Origin: Candidatus Poribacteria bacterium
GTDB lineage: Bacteria > Poribacteria > WGA-4E > WGA-3G
Assembly: GCA_022827225.1 (NCBI GenBank)
Contig: JAJDTJ010000084.1
Location: 1-64,000, forward strand
DNA length: 64,000 nucleotides
Direction: 5' to 3'
The translations under genes and the position numbers were made by a program. The notes below the pieces were generated by a model that was not told the origin of the DNA, did not search any database, and worked only from the letters and a program-made list of their open reading frames with translations. Shown here piece by piece: positions 55,668 to 64,000 of the stretch (within the stretch, counting starts at the first letter, position 1; each line of letters begins with the position of its first letter).

Positions 55668-58600
55668 GTGTTCAGACAAGAAAAATGCGTAATTAGTGTG
55701 TGCATAGTGTCCCTTATAGCCTACATCTTGTGTTTCACATCCATTACCCTAGCACAAGATGAGACAGACGACGCAAAAATTATCGAACGCTATAAGCAGA
55801 TGCTCAATCGCAAGCCGAAAGAGGGGAGTACGTTTGACCGGCTCTACCAGTTTTACCTCGAAGGTAACGGTTTAGATGCTATGGTAGCAGATTACGAGGC
55901 AGAAGCAGCGGCCACACCTGATGCCCCGAACCTCCAACTTATCTTGGGACACATCTATAAACGCCTCGGAAAAGATGCTGACGCTGTTAAAGCCTATCAA
56001 CGCGCCGTCGAACTTGCACCCAACAATTATTACTCACACTTTGCCCTCGGACAGGCGTATGCGATATTGCTTCAACATGAAAACGCGATCGGCGCATTGA
56101 ACCGAGCAGCAAAAATCGCTGAGGAGACGCAAACCGCGACGCCCGAAGACCTTACCGCCACCTACAAAGCACTCGGTAGAGCATACTTCCGACGAGACCG
56201 TGTTGATGAAGCTATCACAGCGTGGACAAAAATCGCCGAACTCGACCCAGAGAATATCTTTACACGCATTGAACTCGCTGACCTACTCCGAGAGCAGGAA
56301 CTCTACGAACAAGCCATCGCGCAGCACGAGGCGATCATTCAGTTCAAAGCCGATGACCCGTATCGCGTGTGTCTGAGTCGCCGCGAAATCGGCAATATCC
56401 ACGAGGCGAAAGGCGACTACGAGACTGCTATCAAGAGCTATGACTCAGCACTCACATTAACAGCACCCGGCAACTGGCTCCGTAAAGACCTTCAACACCG
56501 TATCATCGGCATTTACGCTGCAGATGGGAACTGGAAAGGCTTAATCGAATACTATCAAAAGAAACTTCAAACGACACCAAACGAACCTGAAATCCTTGGG
56601 TTACTCGCCGCAGCCTATATTGAGAATCAACAACTTGACGAAAGCATCAAGACATACCAGAAGGCAGTGGAACTCGCACCGACCGATGCGAACTTACGTT
56701 TGAACCTCATCGCAGCATTTCGGAATGCCGAAAAATTTGAAGACGCTGCAGCAGCCTACGAATCCTTGAGCGAACAGAATCCTGACGATTTTGGGATCTA
56801 TCGCGAACTCGGTGAATTGTACCTGCATCTACAAGACGAAGACAAAGCACGAGCAACATATCAACGGATGATTGACCGCGACCCAGAGAATGCGGGGACC
56901 CATCTTATCCTCGCCGAAATCTATGCCAGCAACGAATGGATGGAAGATGCCGCGACAGCCTACCAATCAGCACTTTCGCTCGCGCCGAGCAACCTCGATT
57001 ATATTGAGTATTTCGGCGAATTCTACTTCCGTCAGGGCGATCGTGAAAAAGCGATTGAGACATGGAAGAAGATGGTCGCAGGCGATAAGGCAGTCGCTGA
57101 GAATTACGATCGGTTGGCACAACTCCTCAACACAAAGAACTACCGTTCCGAAGCGATCGCCGCAAGTCGGAAGGCTGTCGAATTGATGCCGGATGTCTAT
57201 CGTTACCGCGAAGCCTTGGCGAAGCGACTCATGAAAAATAAGGATTACGACGCAGCGTTAACCGAATATACGGAAGCCGCAAAGGTTGCACCAAACGCAT
57301 TTTTCGCTGAGGAGATGGATAACCAACGAATTGAACTCTATCGGCGGCAGGGCACTCTCGCAGAGAAGATCGAAGCAGTCGAGGCAGAACTGAAAACGTC
57401 GGGACTCCCTGCTACCGATATCTTCGCGCAGCAGAAACGGCTTGCCAAAATGTACCTCAAGTTGGGGAACACCACTTACGCCCTCGAAGTCCTCTTGAAA
57501 GCAAAAGCACACCAACCCGATGATATAATTGTCAACCGCTGGCTCGCAGAGGTTTATACCAAGCAGAACAGGCGTGATGATGCGAACGCTGTTTATAGAC
57601 ACCTCATCACAATTGATAGCGCAAATACACGAGAATATTATACAAACATCGCGCGCGCGCATCTGAACGTCATGGATTTCGATGCAGCAACAGAAGCATC
57701 AAAGCAGATCATCGCGCACAGTCCACGGAATCCCGAAGGGTATCAAATGCTCGCAGAAATCGCGAAGCAGACTGGAAATTATGAGAGTGCTATAGACAGC
57801 CTCAAACAGGCACTTCGTTTACGTCCGGAAGCGATCAATATTCGTTCGGAATTGGCAACAACCTACAAACTTGCAGGGAAACCCCGGCAGGCACTCGCGC
57901 AGTATTGGCAGTGTTGGGAGTTAAGCGATACCGTTAACGACAAACTCGCTTTTGTCAAACCACTCTCCGAAGCGTATTATGACTTGGGACGGCGCGGGGA
58001 GTTTGAGGAAAAACTCAAACAACTGTCGAAATCCAATACATCCAGCGTCGGACCTGTTATCGCACTCGCTGAACTCTACCGCATGGAGGGGGACCTACCG
58101 AGCGCACGTTTCCAACTCGCACGCGCATTAGACAGAGAACGCGAAAACCCGGATTTGTTGATACAACTCGTTAACATCAGCGTTGATCTCGGCGATAACC
58201 AAGACGCACTCACCTACCAACAACGCCTCGTCAAAGGGCAACCCGATCCGAGCCATCAGCGACGGCTCGGTGAGCTGCTGTTTGATGCTGGACGCGAGCA
58301 GGAGGCGATACAAGCCTGGACGAAACTGCTACACGCGAAAAATCAGATGCTTGAAGCTGAACTCAAACTTGCGACATTACTGATTCGGCATGGACTGTCT
58401 GACGAGGCACTTTTTGTGCTTGATCGCGCAGCAGAAAAGATCACAGGAAACCCAGATGCCCACCTTGCGCGCTACCAACTCGGCGTGGTGTTGGTGCATA
58501 TGAGCGAATTCGACCGCGCTCACACACATTTTCAGCGAATTTTGGATATGCCGAAACCGCCTGAAAATGTAACTAAGAATCCGAATGCTGGTAATAGAAA

Positions 58601-61600
58601 TACTTCATCAGGTCCGCCCGGTATTAACACTAACAAATTTGACCTCGCGCGCAGTCTTCTCTACCGAATTCAGGACCAATCGTATTACAGTAGAAACGCA
58701 CAGGGATGGATACCGAACAACTTTGACGAAGCACAAGCGGGCGCACTCGTCCATTTAGTGACTATGGCTCAGCAACACGGGAAACTTAATGCGTTCATCC
58801 AGCAGTATGAAACGGCACATGAAGAAAATCCGAAGGACATCAAACCCCTTGAAATCTTAGCACAAATCTATACCTTGACCGAGCATCCCGAGAAAACTGC
58901 GGATATGCTTGAGCGATTGATTGCTGTATCTCCAAATGATACGGTCTACCAAGCTATACGTTTCAAAGAGGCAATTCAGAGAGACCTTGCTTCTGAAACG
59001 TTAGAAAAATATCTTAGCAACATCACAGGACTGACAGAAGAAGCCCGTCTTTGGTACACGCTACAATACATCCAAAAACGCTATCGTGATGGGGACAAGA
59101 CGGAAGCTGAAAAACTGATGCGTGAATTTGAAAATACAAAAGTGATGGAGCTTAACACTGTTGAAGCACTCATTGAGACCCTCGTTCTGATGGAGAAAAC
59201 GGATGCTGCAGCGCGAATCATCGTTAATCTGCCTATTCCAACACAATCACAGCAGGCGCAGTATCGAAACCTTTATGAAACAGTTACCGATGCCTACACA
59301 CGTCAGGAACACATTGACAAAGCGATTGATCTCTTCTGGACTTACTGTGAGCGAACCCAACCGCAAATCACAAACACTCGGCGTGGTGTCTCGCATCCAT
59401 TACGTTTCGCTTCTTCAAGCAGTTCATCTATTCAGACAATTTTTCCTACGTCTACAACTTATTATAACGGGAGCAGATTATGGTATCTAAAATACTTTTC
59501 TCGGCGGTTGTGGTTGAAAAATCAACAGGAAGCACTGTATTCTAAGTTCCAGGCTACGGTTGATGCTGCCGAAGGTAGAGACCGAATCTTCGCGGGATTA
59601 GCATTGAGCTACTGCTACTGGTGGAACGGAGATCGCGAAAAAGCGCGAGAAACACTCGTATCGTTGCAGGCACAATTCCCACAGGACCTTGCCCTCAAAC
59701 TCAGTACTGTGTTTATCTCTATTCAAACCGGACATTATGCTGGAACACTTAAACTGCTTGATGAACTTTCCGTAAGTGACCCGAGAAATCGCCGTCAATA
59801 CTATGACCTAACGCTCCAATTGGCATTGCAGTCAGGAAATACTGTCGCTGTTCGGGATTTGATAGTAAAGCTTCTGAATTCACCGAGCAGTGCGCGTGAA
59901 CTCTATACGTTTTCGCTGCAGCTGCAAAGTGCCGGTTATACACAGCACGCGACGACTATCATGAATAAAGCGATGCACCTAGCGATGGCGGTACGGGATC
60001 CGAATTTCCTGATGGAACTAAGTCGGCACTTAGAGGACCTCGGTAGAGGTCAGGATTCCGTGCAAATCGCTGAACGCGCTCTACGATTTGCCAACCAACG
60101 CGACCGATACGGTAGAACAATGTCGTCCCGGAATCTACAGCAAGCGACTCACCTCACGAGCCACTCGAAAACCAAAAAGGATCAGGAACCGCAATTAATT
60201 GATGCCGTCCAAAAGAATCCCACCTCATACAGAGCGTTTATGAATTTGGCGGCTTTCTATGAAGGGACAAATAAATTTGACAAAGCATCAACGGCATACC
60301 AAAACTTACTTACAATTAGACCTACAGACAGTGGGACACGCAAACGTTTCGCCGATATGTTGTATGGCAATGGAAAATATGAAGCAGCTGTTCCGCAATA
60401 CACAAAACTTCTCAAGGACAACCCGACCATACTTGGCTACGCGACTTCTGATGTTATAGAAACTTTCTTTAAAGCCAAGAAAGTTGACGAACTCATCACA
60501 CTTTCAAAAGAGATGATTACGCCATCTATTGGACGTGACCTCAACAATGAATTAGCACGAGACGTGGCGCGAGAACTGATGGATAGAAACAATCCCAAAG
60601 CCGCTATTGCAATTTATGAGAAACTCATCGAAGCGCAGCCGAGTCGCACTAGCTATTATCGCAGCTTAGCATCTGCTCATGCAGCTGCTGGTGAACCTGA
60701 AAAAGCGATCCAGATATTACGAAACACACTGGAAACTTATTCACAAGAAGATACTATAGGAACGTTGACCCGTTTCTACAAATTATACGGCGGCCTAGAC
60801 GCATTCATCAAGGAATCTGAAGCAAAACTTGCAGAAAAACCGACCGATAACCACCTACGCTATCTCCTTGCCGCCATGAAAATTGCAGCCAACGATTTAG
60901 AAGGCGCAGATAGACTCGCTTTCCAACTGCTTAATGAGGACGCATTTAATACAAGACATAATACAAGACAACTCCGCAATTTGGCTGATGCATACCGTCT
61001 GGCGGGAGTACGAGAACGTGAATTTCAAATACTTGAGAGAATAGTGCAAGTGCAAAATCAACAAGGTTATATTGATTGGCGTACCTATCATAGACTCGGA
61101 ATGATCTATGCCCTTAAAGGTGAAATAGAGAAAGCACAGGACGCGTATCGAAAAATGGGGAGACTCAAACTTTTATATAGAAACGACTACGTTGACTTAA
61201 TGAATGTTGGTGCCACATATTTGCACAACCAAATGTGGGACGAGGCTGAACCACTTCTCACCGAAATCGCCAACGATCTATCAGTGGGGTCTCACTACCG
61301 CAGACAGGCAGTAGAACAGTTAGTGGCGATTAAGAAGCAGCGTGATAATATTTCCAATACGACGCAACTCAAAGATAAAATAAAAACGATGGACATCAAG
61401 ACGCTACGGACATTGGCAAAAGATTTCGTCCGGCGTGGAGATAGACAACAAGCTGTCCTCATTTACACACACCTCGAAAAAATGATGCCCGAAGACTTCG
61501 AGTCTCGCGCGCAACTTGCAACGCTTTACACGATACAAAATCAACATGATAACGCTGTTGCGACTTGGAAAGCACTCCTTGCAGAGGATCCGGGGAATAC

Positions 61601-64000
61601 GAAATTTCAAGATGGACTTGTTCGTACGTATCAAAGTGCTGGTAAAATTGACAAAGCATTGGAACTCTCGCAGCAATACATTAAAACTGATGCTAACAAT
61701 AGTGTTAATTACGTACGCCTCGCAAAACTCTATGCGGATGATGACCGAATTGATGAAGCTATCGCTGCCTATCAAAAATCAATTGAACTGGCTCCTGGTA
61801 ATGTGAAACATCATCTCGAATTGGCTGCGCTGTATATCCGTAAAGATGATAAAGTTTCCGCGGAGACGGCTTTCCAAGAAGCAAAACGTTACACTGCTCA
61901 AGAATGGGAACGCCATGATATTGAACAAGAAATTATGAAACTTTCTGAAAAGCAGGAAAACTTTGAAGGCGCGATGCAGAAGGCGGAAGCGGTAGGTACG
62001 CTTACGTTTGAAATGCAGAAGGAACACGCGGAAACTTTTCGGGATGATGGTAAACATGAAGAGGCAAGCATCGCTTATGAAAAAGCACTTGAGATGACTA
62101 CAGATAGCTACCAACGCCGAAGAATCTATGAAAATTTGCTTGATATTTACCCCAAACTCGATAAGCACGACGCTGCCCTCGAAATGCATGACGAGCTTGC
62201 ATTCATTCCGTATATAGCCAATGCTGCTGAGTTGGCACGCAATAGACTGATGAACGCATACAAAAGGGAAAATAAACTCGATATCCTGAAATCGATCTAT
62301 AATACGAAACTTGAGAACGATTCCAATAATATTAATTATCTCGAAATGCTCGCTGAGATTTACAAGCTCACAAACGCCCACGGTAAAGCCGCTGAAGCGT
62401 ATCAAGCCATCGGCAAACTACAACCCGACAATGCCCTTAGTTACTATAACGCCGCTGCAGCATATAATAGAAATGGACAATCCGAATTAGCGAAAGAGAT
62501 GTTAAACCGAGGTGAAAGTGTGTTTTCTGTCAGCACTCAAAAGCGAAGTAGGTCTCTCCTTGAAGTGCTTAGTCAAATCTGTTACGATGGGGAAATGTAC
62601 GACTTAGCGATTAAATTCGCTGATTCTGCAATCGCTGAAAGTATAGGTACCAGAGTATACGGCATAGTTTCACCTGTAGAAGCTGAATATAAACTTCTTG
62701 CAAAAAGTTTACTTGCCGCAAAACGGTATGAAGAAGCCATCCATGCCTATCAGCAAGTGGAAAACATGGCAAGATATCCATGGGATAGAGACGAAGCCAG
62801 AAAAGCAATAGAAAGTGCATCAAGATTGGGGAACCTGTATGAAAAGCAGATACCTAAACTGTTGAAGAAGGTACAGGAAAATCGTGATGACCCAGAGGCA
62901 CGTTTGACCCTTGCCGAAACCTACGAAAAAGCCGACAAGATTGAAGAAGCAATCGGGCAATACGAAAAGATGAGTCAACTCCAACCTGATAATTGGCAGT
63001 GGTACAAGAAACTTGGCGATCTCTATCAGAAACAATCCCAACATCATCAGACAGGAGAAGTCGTTGAAGGGACCGCGCTGACCCTTAACGGCAACTCAAG
63101 TTTTGTGGAAGCGGCAGCAGCGTATGAATCAGCACTTCAGCTTGAACCGAACTCTTACGAATTATATCGTTCACTGGCAGAAACCTATACGAAAGATGGC
63201 CGTTCATCAGAGGCAGAGGCTGTGTATCGCCGTGCATTGGACGCGTCCCTTACGCAGAGCCAACACGATGACGCTATTAAAACCATCTGGGCATTTTATG
63301 CTAACAAGGCACATGAAAACAAAGGCATTGCTACCCTTGAAGAACTCAGGGAAAAAATGGAAAATAGCACAGTCCTGCATGAACTGTTAGGAGATATTTA
63401 TAAAAAAGTTGGAGATACTGAGAAAGCCGAAAACGCATACACACAGTGGATTGCGATCCGACAGCGGCAGCTAAACCAGCGAGGCTCGGCAGGAAGTTAT
63501 CAGGATTTTGCAGAAAAACTCCTCCAAAAAGAGATTCCACCCGAAACAGCCATAAAATTTGCCAAACGCGCGGTTCAAATTAGCAATGATTCGGATAACA
63601 TCTTAACCTTGGGATATGCCTACCTCGTCAATGGACAGTATGACATAGCAGTTGAACAGTTCAAAAAGGGACTGTTGACCCTCACATCCGGGACTTTTCA
63701 ACGTAAATTCTTCTCATGGATTTCCGAATACGGCAAAAAAACTGAAGATAAGGAGGGTTACGTTGATATGTTAAACGAACTGGTAAACACTATATCCGAT
63801 AACGTCGTCATCCAGCTTAATCTCAGTCTCACGTTGGCGGAATTCTGTTTCAATAATAACATGCCGGGGAAGGCAAAAGCATATATTCAAAAAACGGGTT
63901 TCATCGCTGAAAACGCTTGGTGGACGCTCGGTCCTTTTGATAACACCGATGGCATCGGGTACGATACGGCTTACATACCAGAAGACGCAACACAGATTGA
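55668..64000 (+). CDS. Giant secreted TPR protein, LamG-less paralogue, partial (TPR 3)
   Basis: The frame starts at GTG 55668, eight bases after AAGGAG (55654-55659), and stays open for 2777 codons to the window edge. It begins VFRQEKCVISVCIVSLIAYILC, a signal peptide, followed by DETDDAKIIERYKQMLNRKP and TPR repeats matching TPR 1. At about 63.1 kb the LamG start (GTALTLNGNSSFVE) joins directly to AAAAYESALQ, whereas TPR 1 has 225 further codons in between. The last residues in view (WTLGPFDNTDGIGYDTAYIPEDATQI) are the start of the shared C-terminal module, so about 150 residues should lie beyond the edge. The DNA of the first 2.5 kb is very close to TPR 1. Confidence 0.85.
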   Translation, partial: MFRQEKCVISVCIVSLIAYILCFTSITLAQDETDDAKIIERYKQMLNRKPKEGSTFDRLYQFYLEGNGLDAMVADYEAEAAATPDAPNLQLILGHIYKRLGKDADAVKAYQRAVELAPNNYYSHFALGQAYAILLQHENAIGALNRAAKIAEETQTATPEDLTATYKALGRAYFRRDRVDEAITAWTKIAELDPENIFTRIELADLLREQELYEQAIAQHEAIIQFKADDPYRVCLSRREIGNIHEAKGDYETAIKSYDSALTLTAPGNWLRKDLQHRIIGIYAADGNWKGLIEYYQKKLQTTPNEPEILGLLAAAYIENQQLDESIKTYQKAVELAPTDANLRLNLIAAFRNAEKFEDAAAAYESLSEQNPDDFGIYRELGELYLHLQDEDKARATYQRMIDRDPENAGTHLILAEIYASNEWMEDAATAYQSALSLAPSNLDYIEYFGEFYFRQGDREKAIETWKKMVAGDKAVAENYDRLAQLLNTKNYRSEAIAASRKAVELMPDVYRYREALAKRLMKNKDYDAALTEYTEAAKVAPNAFFAEEMDNQRIELYRRQGTLAEKIEAVEAELKTSGLPATDIFAQQKRLAKMYLKLGNTTYALEVLLKAKAHQPDDIIVNRWLAEVYTKQNRRDDANAVYRHLITIDSANTREYYTNIARAHLNVMDFDAATEASKQIIAHSPRNPEGYQMLAEIAKQTGNYESAIDSLKQALRLRPEAINIRSELATTYKLAGKPRQALAQYWQCWELSDTVNDKLAFVKPLSEAYYDLGRRGEFEEKLKQLSKSNTSSVGPVIALAELYRMEGDLPSARFQLARALDRERENPDLLIQLVNISVDLGDNQDALTYQQRLVKGQPDPSHQRRLGELLFDAGREQEAIQAWTKLLHAKNQMLEAELKLATLLIRHGLSDEALFVLDRAAEKITGNPDAHLARYQLGVVLVHMSEFDRAHTHFQRILDMPKPPENVTKNPNAGNRNTSSGPPGINTNKFDLARSLLYRIQDQSYYSRNAQGWIPNNFDEAQAGALVHLVTMAQQHGKLNAFIQQYETAHEENPKDIKPLEILAQIYTLTEHPEKTADMLERLIAVSPNDTVYQAIRFKEAIQRDLASETLEKYLSNITGLTEEARLWYTLQYIQKRYRDGDKTEAEKLMREFENTKVMELNTVEALIETLVLMEKTDAAARIIVNLPIPTQSQQAQYRNLYETVTDAYTRQEHIDKAIDLFWTYCERTQPQITNTRRGVSHPLRFASSSSSSIQTIFPTSTTYYNGSRLWYLKYFSRRLWLKNQQEALYSKFQATVDAAEGRDRIFAGLALSYCYWWNGDREKARETLVSLQAQFPQDLALKLSTVFISIQTGHYAGTLKLLDELSVSDPRNRRQYYDLTLQLALQSGNTVAVRDLIVKLLNSPSSARELYTFSLQLQSAGYTQHATTIMNKAMHLAMAVRDPNFLMELSRHLEDLGRGQDSVQIAERALRFANQRDRYGRTMSSRNLQQATHLTSHSKTKKDQEPQLIDAVQKNPTSYRAFMNLAAFYEGTNKFDKASTAYQNLLTIRPTDSGTRKRFADMLYGNGKYEAAVPQYTKLLKDNPTILGYATSDVIETFFKAKKVDELITLSKEMITPSIGRDLNNELARDVARELMDRNNPKAAIAIYEKLIEAQPSRTSYYRSLASAHAAAGEPEKAIQILRNTLETYSQEDTIGTLTRFYKLYGGLDAFIKESEAKLAEKPTDNHLRYLLAAMKIAANDLEGADRLAFQLLNEDAFNTRHNTRQLRNLADAYRLAGVREREFQILERIVQVQNQQGYIDWRTYHRLGMIYALKGEIEKAQDAYRKMGRLKLLYRNDYVDLMNVGATYLHNQMWDEAEPLLTEIANDLSVGSHYRRQAVEQLVAIKKQRDNISNTTQLKDKIKTMDIKTLRTLAKDFVRRGDRQQAVLIYTHLEKMMPEDFESRAQLATLYTIQNQHDNAVATWKALLAEDPGNTKFQDGLVRTYQSAGKIDKALELSQQYIKTDANNSVNYVRLAKLYADDDRIDEAIAAYQKSIELAPGNVKHHLELAALYIRKDDKVSAETAFQEAKRYTAQEWERHDIEQEIMKLSEKQENFEGAMQKAEAVGTLTFEMQKEHAETFRDDGKHEEASIAYEKALEMTTDSYQRRRIYENLLDIYPKLDKHDAALEMHDELAFIPYIANAAELARNRLMNAYKRENKLDILKSIYNTKLENDSNNINYLEMLAEIYKLTNAHGKAAEAYQAIGKLQPDNALSYYNAAAAYNRNGQSELAKEMLNRGESVFSVSTQKRSRSLLEVLSQICYDGEMYDLAIKFADSAIAESIGTRVYGIVSPVEAEYKLLAKSLLAAKRYEEAIHAYQQVENMARYPWDRDEARKAIESASRLGNLYEKQIPKLLKKVQENRDDPEARLTLAETYEKADKIEEAIGQYEKMSQLQPDNWQWYKKLGDLYQKQSQHHQTGEVVEGTALTLNGNSSFVEAAAAYESALQLEPNSYELYRSLAETYTKDGRSSEAEAVYRRALDASLTQSQHDDAIKTIWAFYANKAHENKGIATLEELREKMENSTVLHELLGDIYKKVGDTEKAENAYTQWIAIRQRQLNQRGSAGSYQDFAEKLLQKEIPPETAIKFAKRAVQISNDSDNILTLGYAYLVNGQYDIAVEQFKKGLLTLTSGTFQRKFFSWISEYGKKTEDKEGYVDMLNELVNTISDNVVIQLNLSLTLAEFCFNNNMPGKAKAYIQKTGFIAENAWWTLGPFDNTDGIGYDTAYIPEDATQI

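Noticed and set aside
61779..62405. Long minus-strand open frame within TPR gene 3
   Set aside because: Shadow frame rich in hydrophobic residues because it reads the complement of charged TPR helices.
40237..64000. CRISPR or satellite-like array suggested by regular repetition
   Set aside because: The periodicity is about 102 bases (34 codons) of degenerate coding repeats, i.e. TPR units; there are no identical repeats with unique spacers.

Overview
The window reads as a chromosomal segment of a Gram-negative-type bacterium of moderate GC content. The mix of genes (LamG proteins, radical-SAM sulfatase maturase, membrane-anchored sigma-factor/WD40 fusions, very large secreted TPR proteins, restriction-type accessory genes) resembles Candidatus Poribacteria or another PVC-like, sponge- or sediment-associated lineage. 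That placement is inference from gene content; no rRNA, tRNA or CRISPR array was seen.

Region 1 (1-20.2 kb) is accessory and defence-like. On the minus strand lie three DUF262-family genes. The first is cut off at its 3' end by what looks like the end of a transposase gene. The second carries an Hfq-like Sm domain and a cold-shock domain at its C-terminus. The third has lost the histidine expected in its DUF1524-type nuclease domain. Among them sit an AAA-type ATPase behind a consensus promoter and a histone-deacetylase-like gene, and a decayed copy of the end of that deacetylase lies on the far side of the ATPase. Then follow an orphan HicB-like gene behind a type ISP-like restriction-modification enzyme, a divergent Eco57I-like methyltransferase, a LamG protein, a sulfatase maturase with a SEC-C tail, a zeta-toxin-like kinase with a small partner and a sugar isomerase, and a methyltransferase/nuclease pair that looks like a compact restriction-modification system with zinc ribbons in both proteins.

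Region 2 (20.2-33 kb) is mostly metabolic and envelope-related: a GT-C membrane glycosyltransferase, a hisZ-hisG-hisS operon behind a consensus promoter, a 17-residue leader peptide with five histidines and a transcription attenuator, uppP, and a minus-strand series hisC, ispG, a second GT-C protein, a GT4 glycosyltransferase and a methyltransferase. IspG (isoprenoid precursor), UppP (lipid carrier recycling) and the glycosyltransferases fit together as envelope glycan functions.

Region 3 (33-64 kb) is one plus-strand series of five giant genes: an ECF sigma factor joined through a membrane helix to about 14 WD40 blades, a secreted WD40 paralogue, and three tandem secreted TPR proteins (3192 aa, 1921 aa and at least 2777 aa, the last running off the window). 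Four of the five share a C-terminal beta-rich module; the middle TPR protein stops before it. The TPR genes show a clean 225-codon LamG loss and a mosaic pattern suggesting gene conversion.
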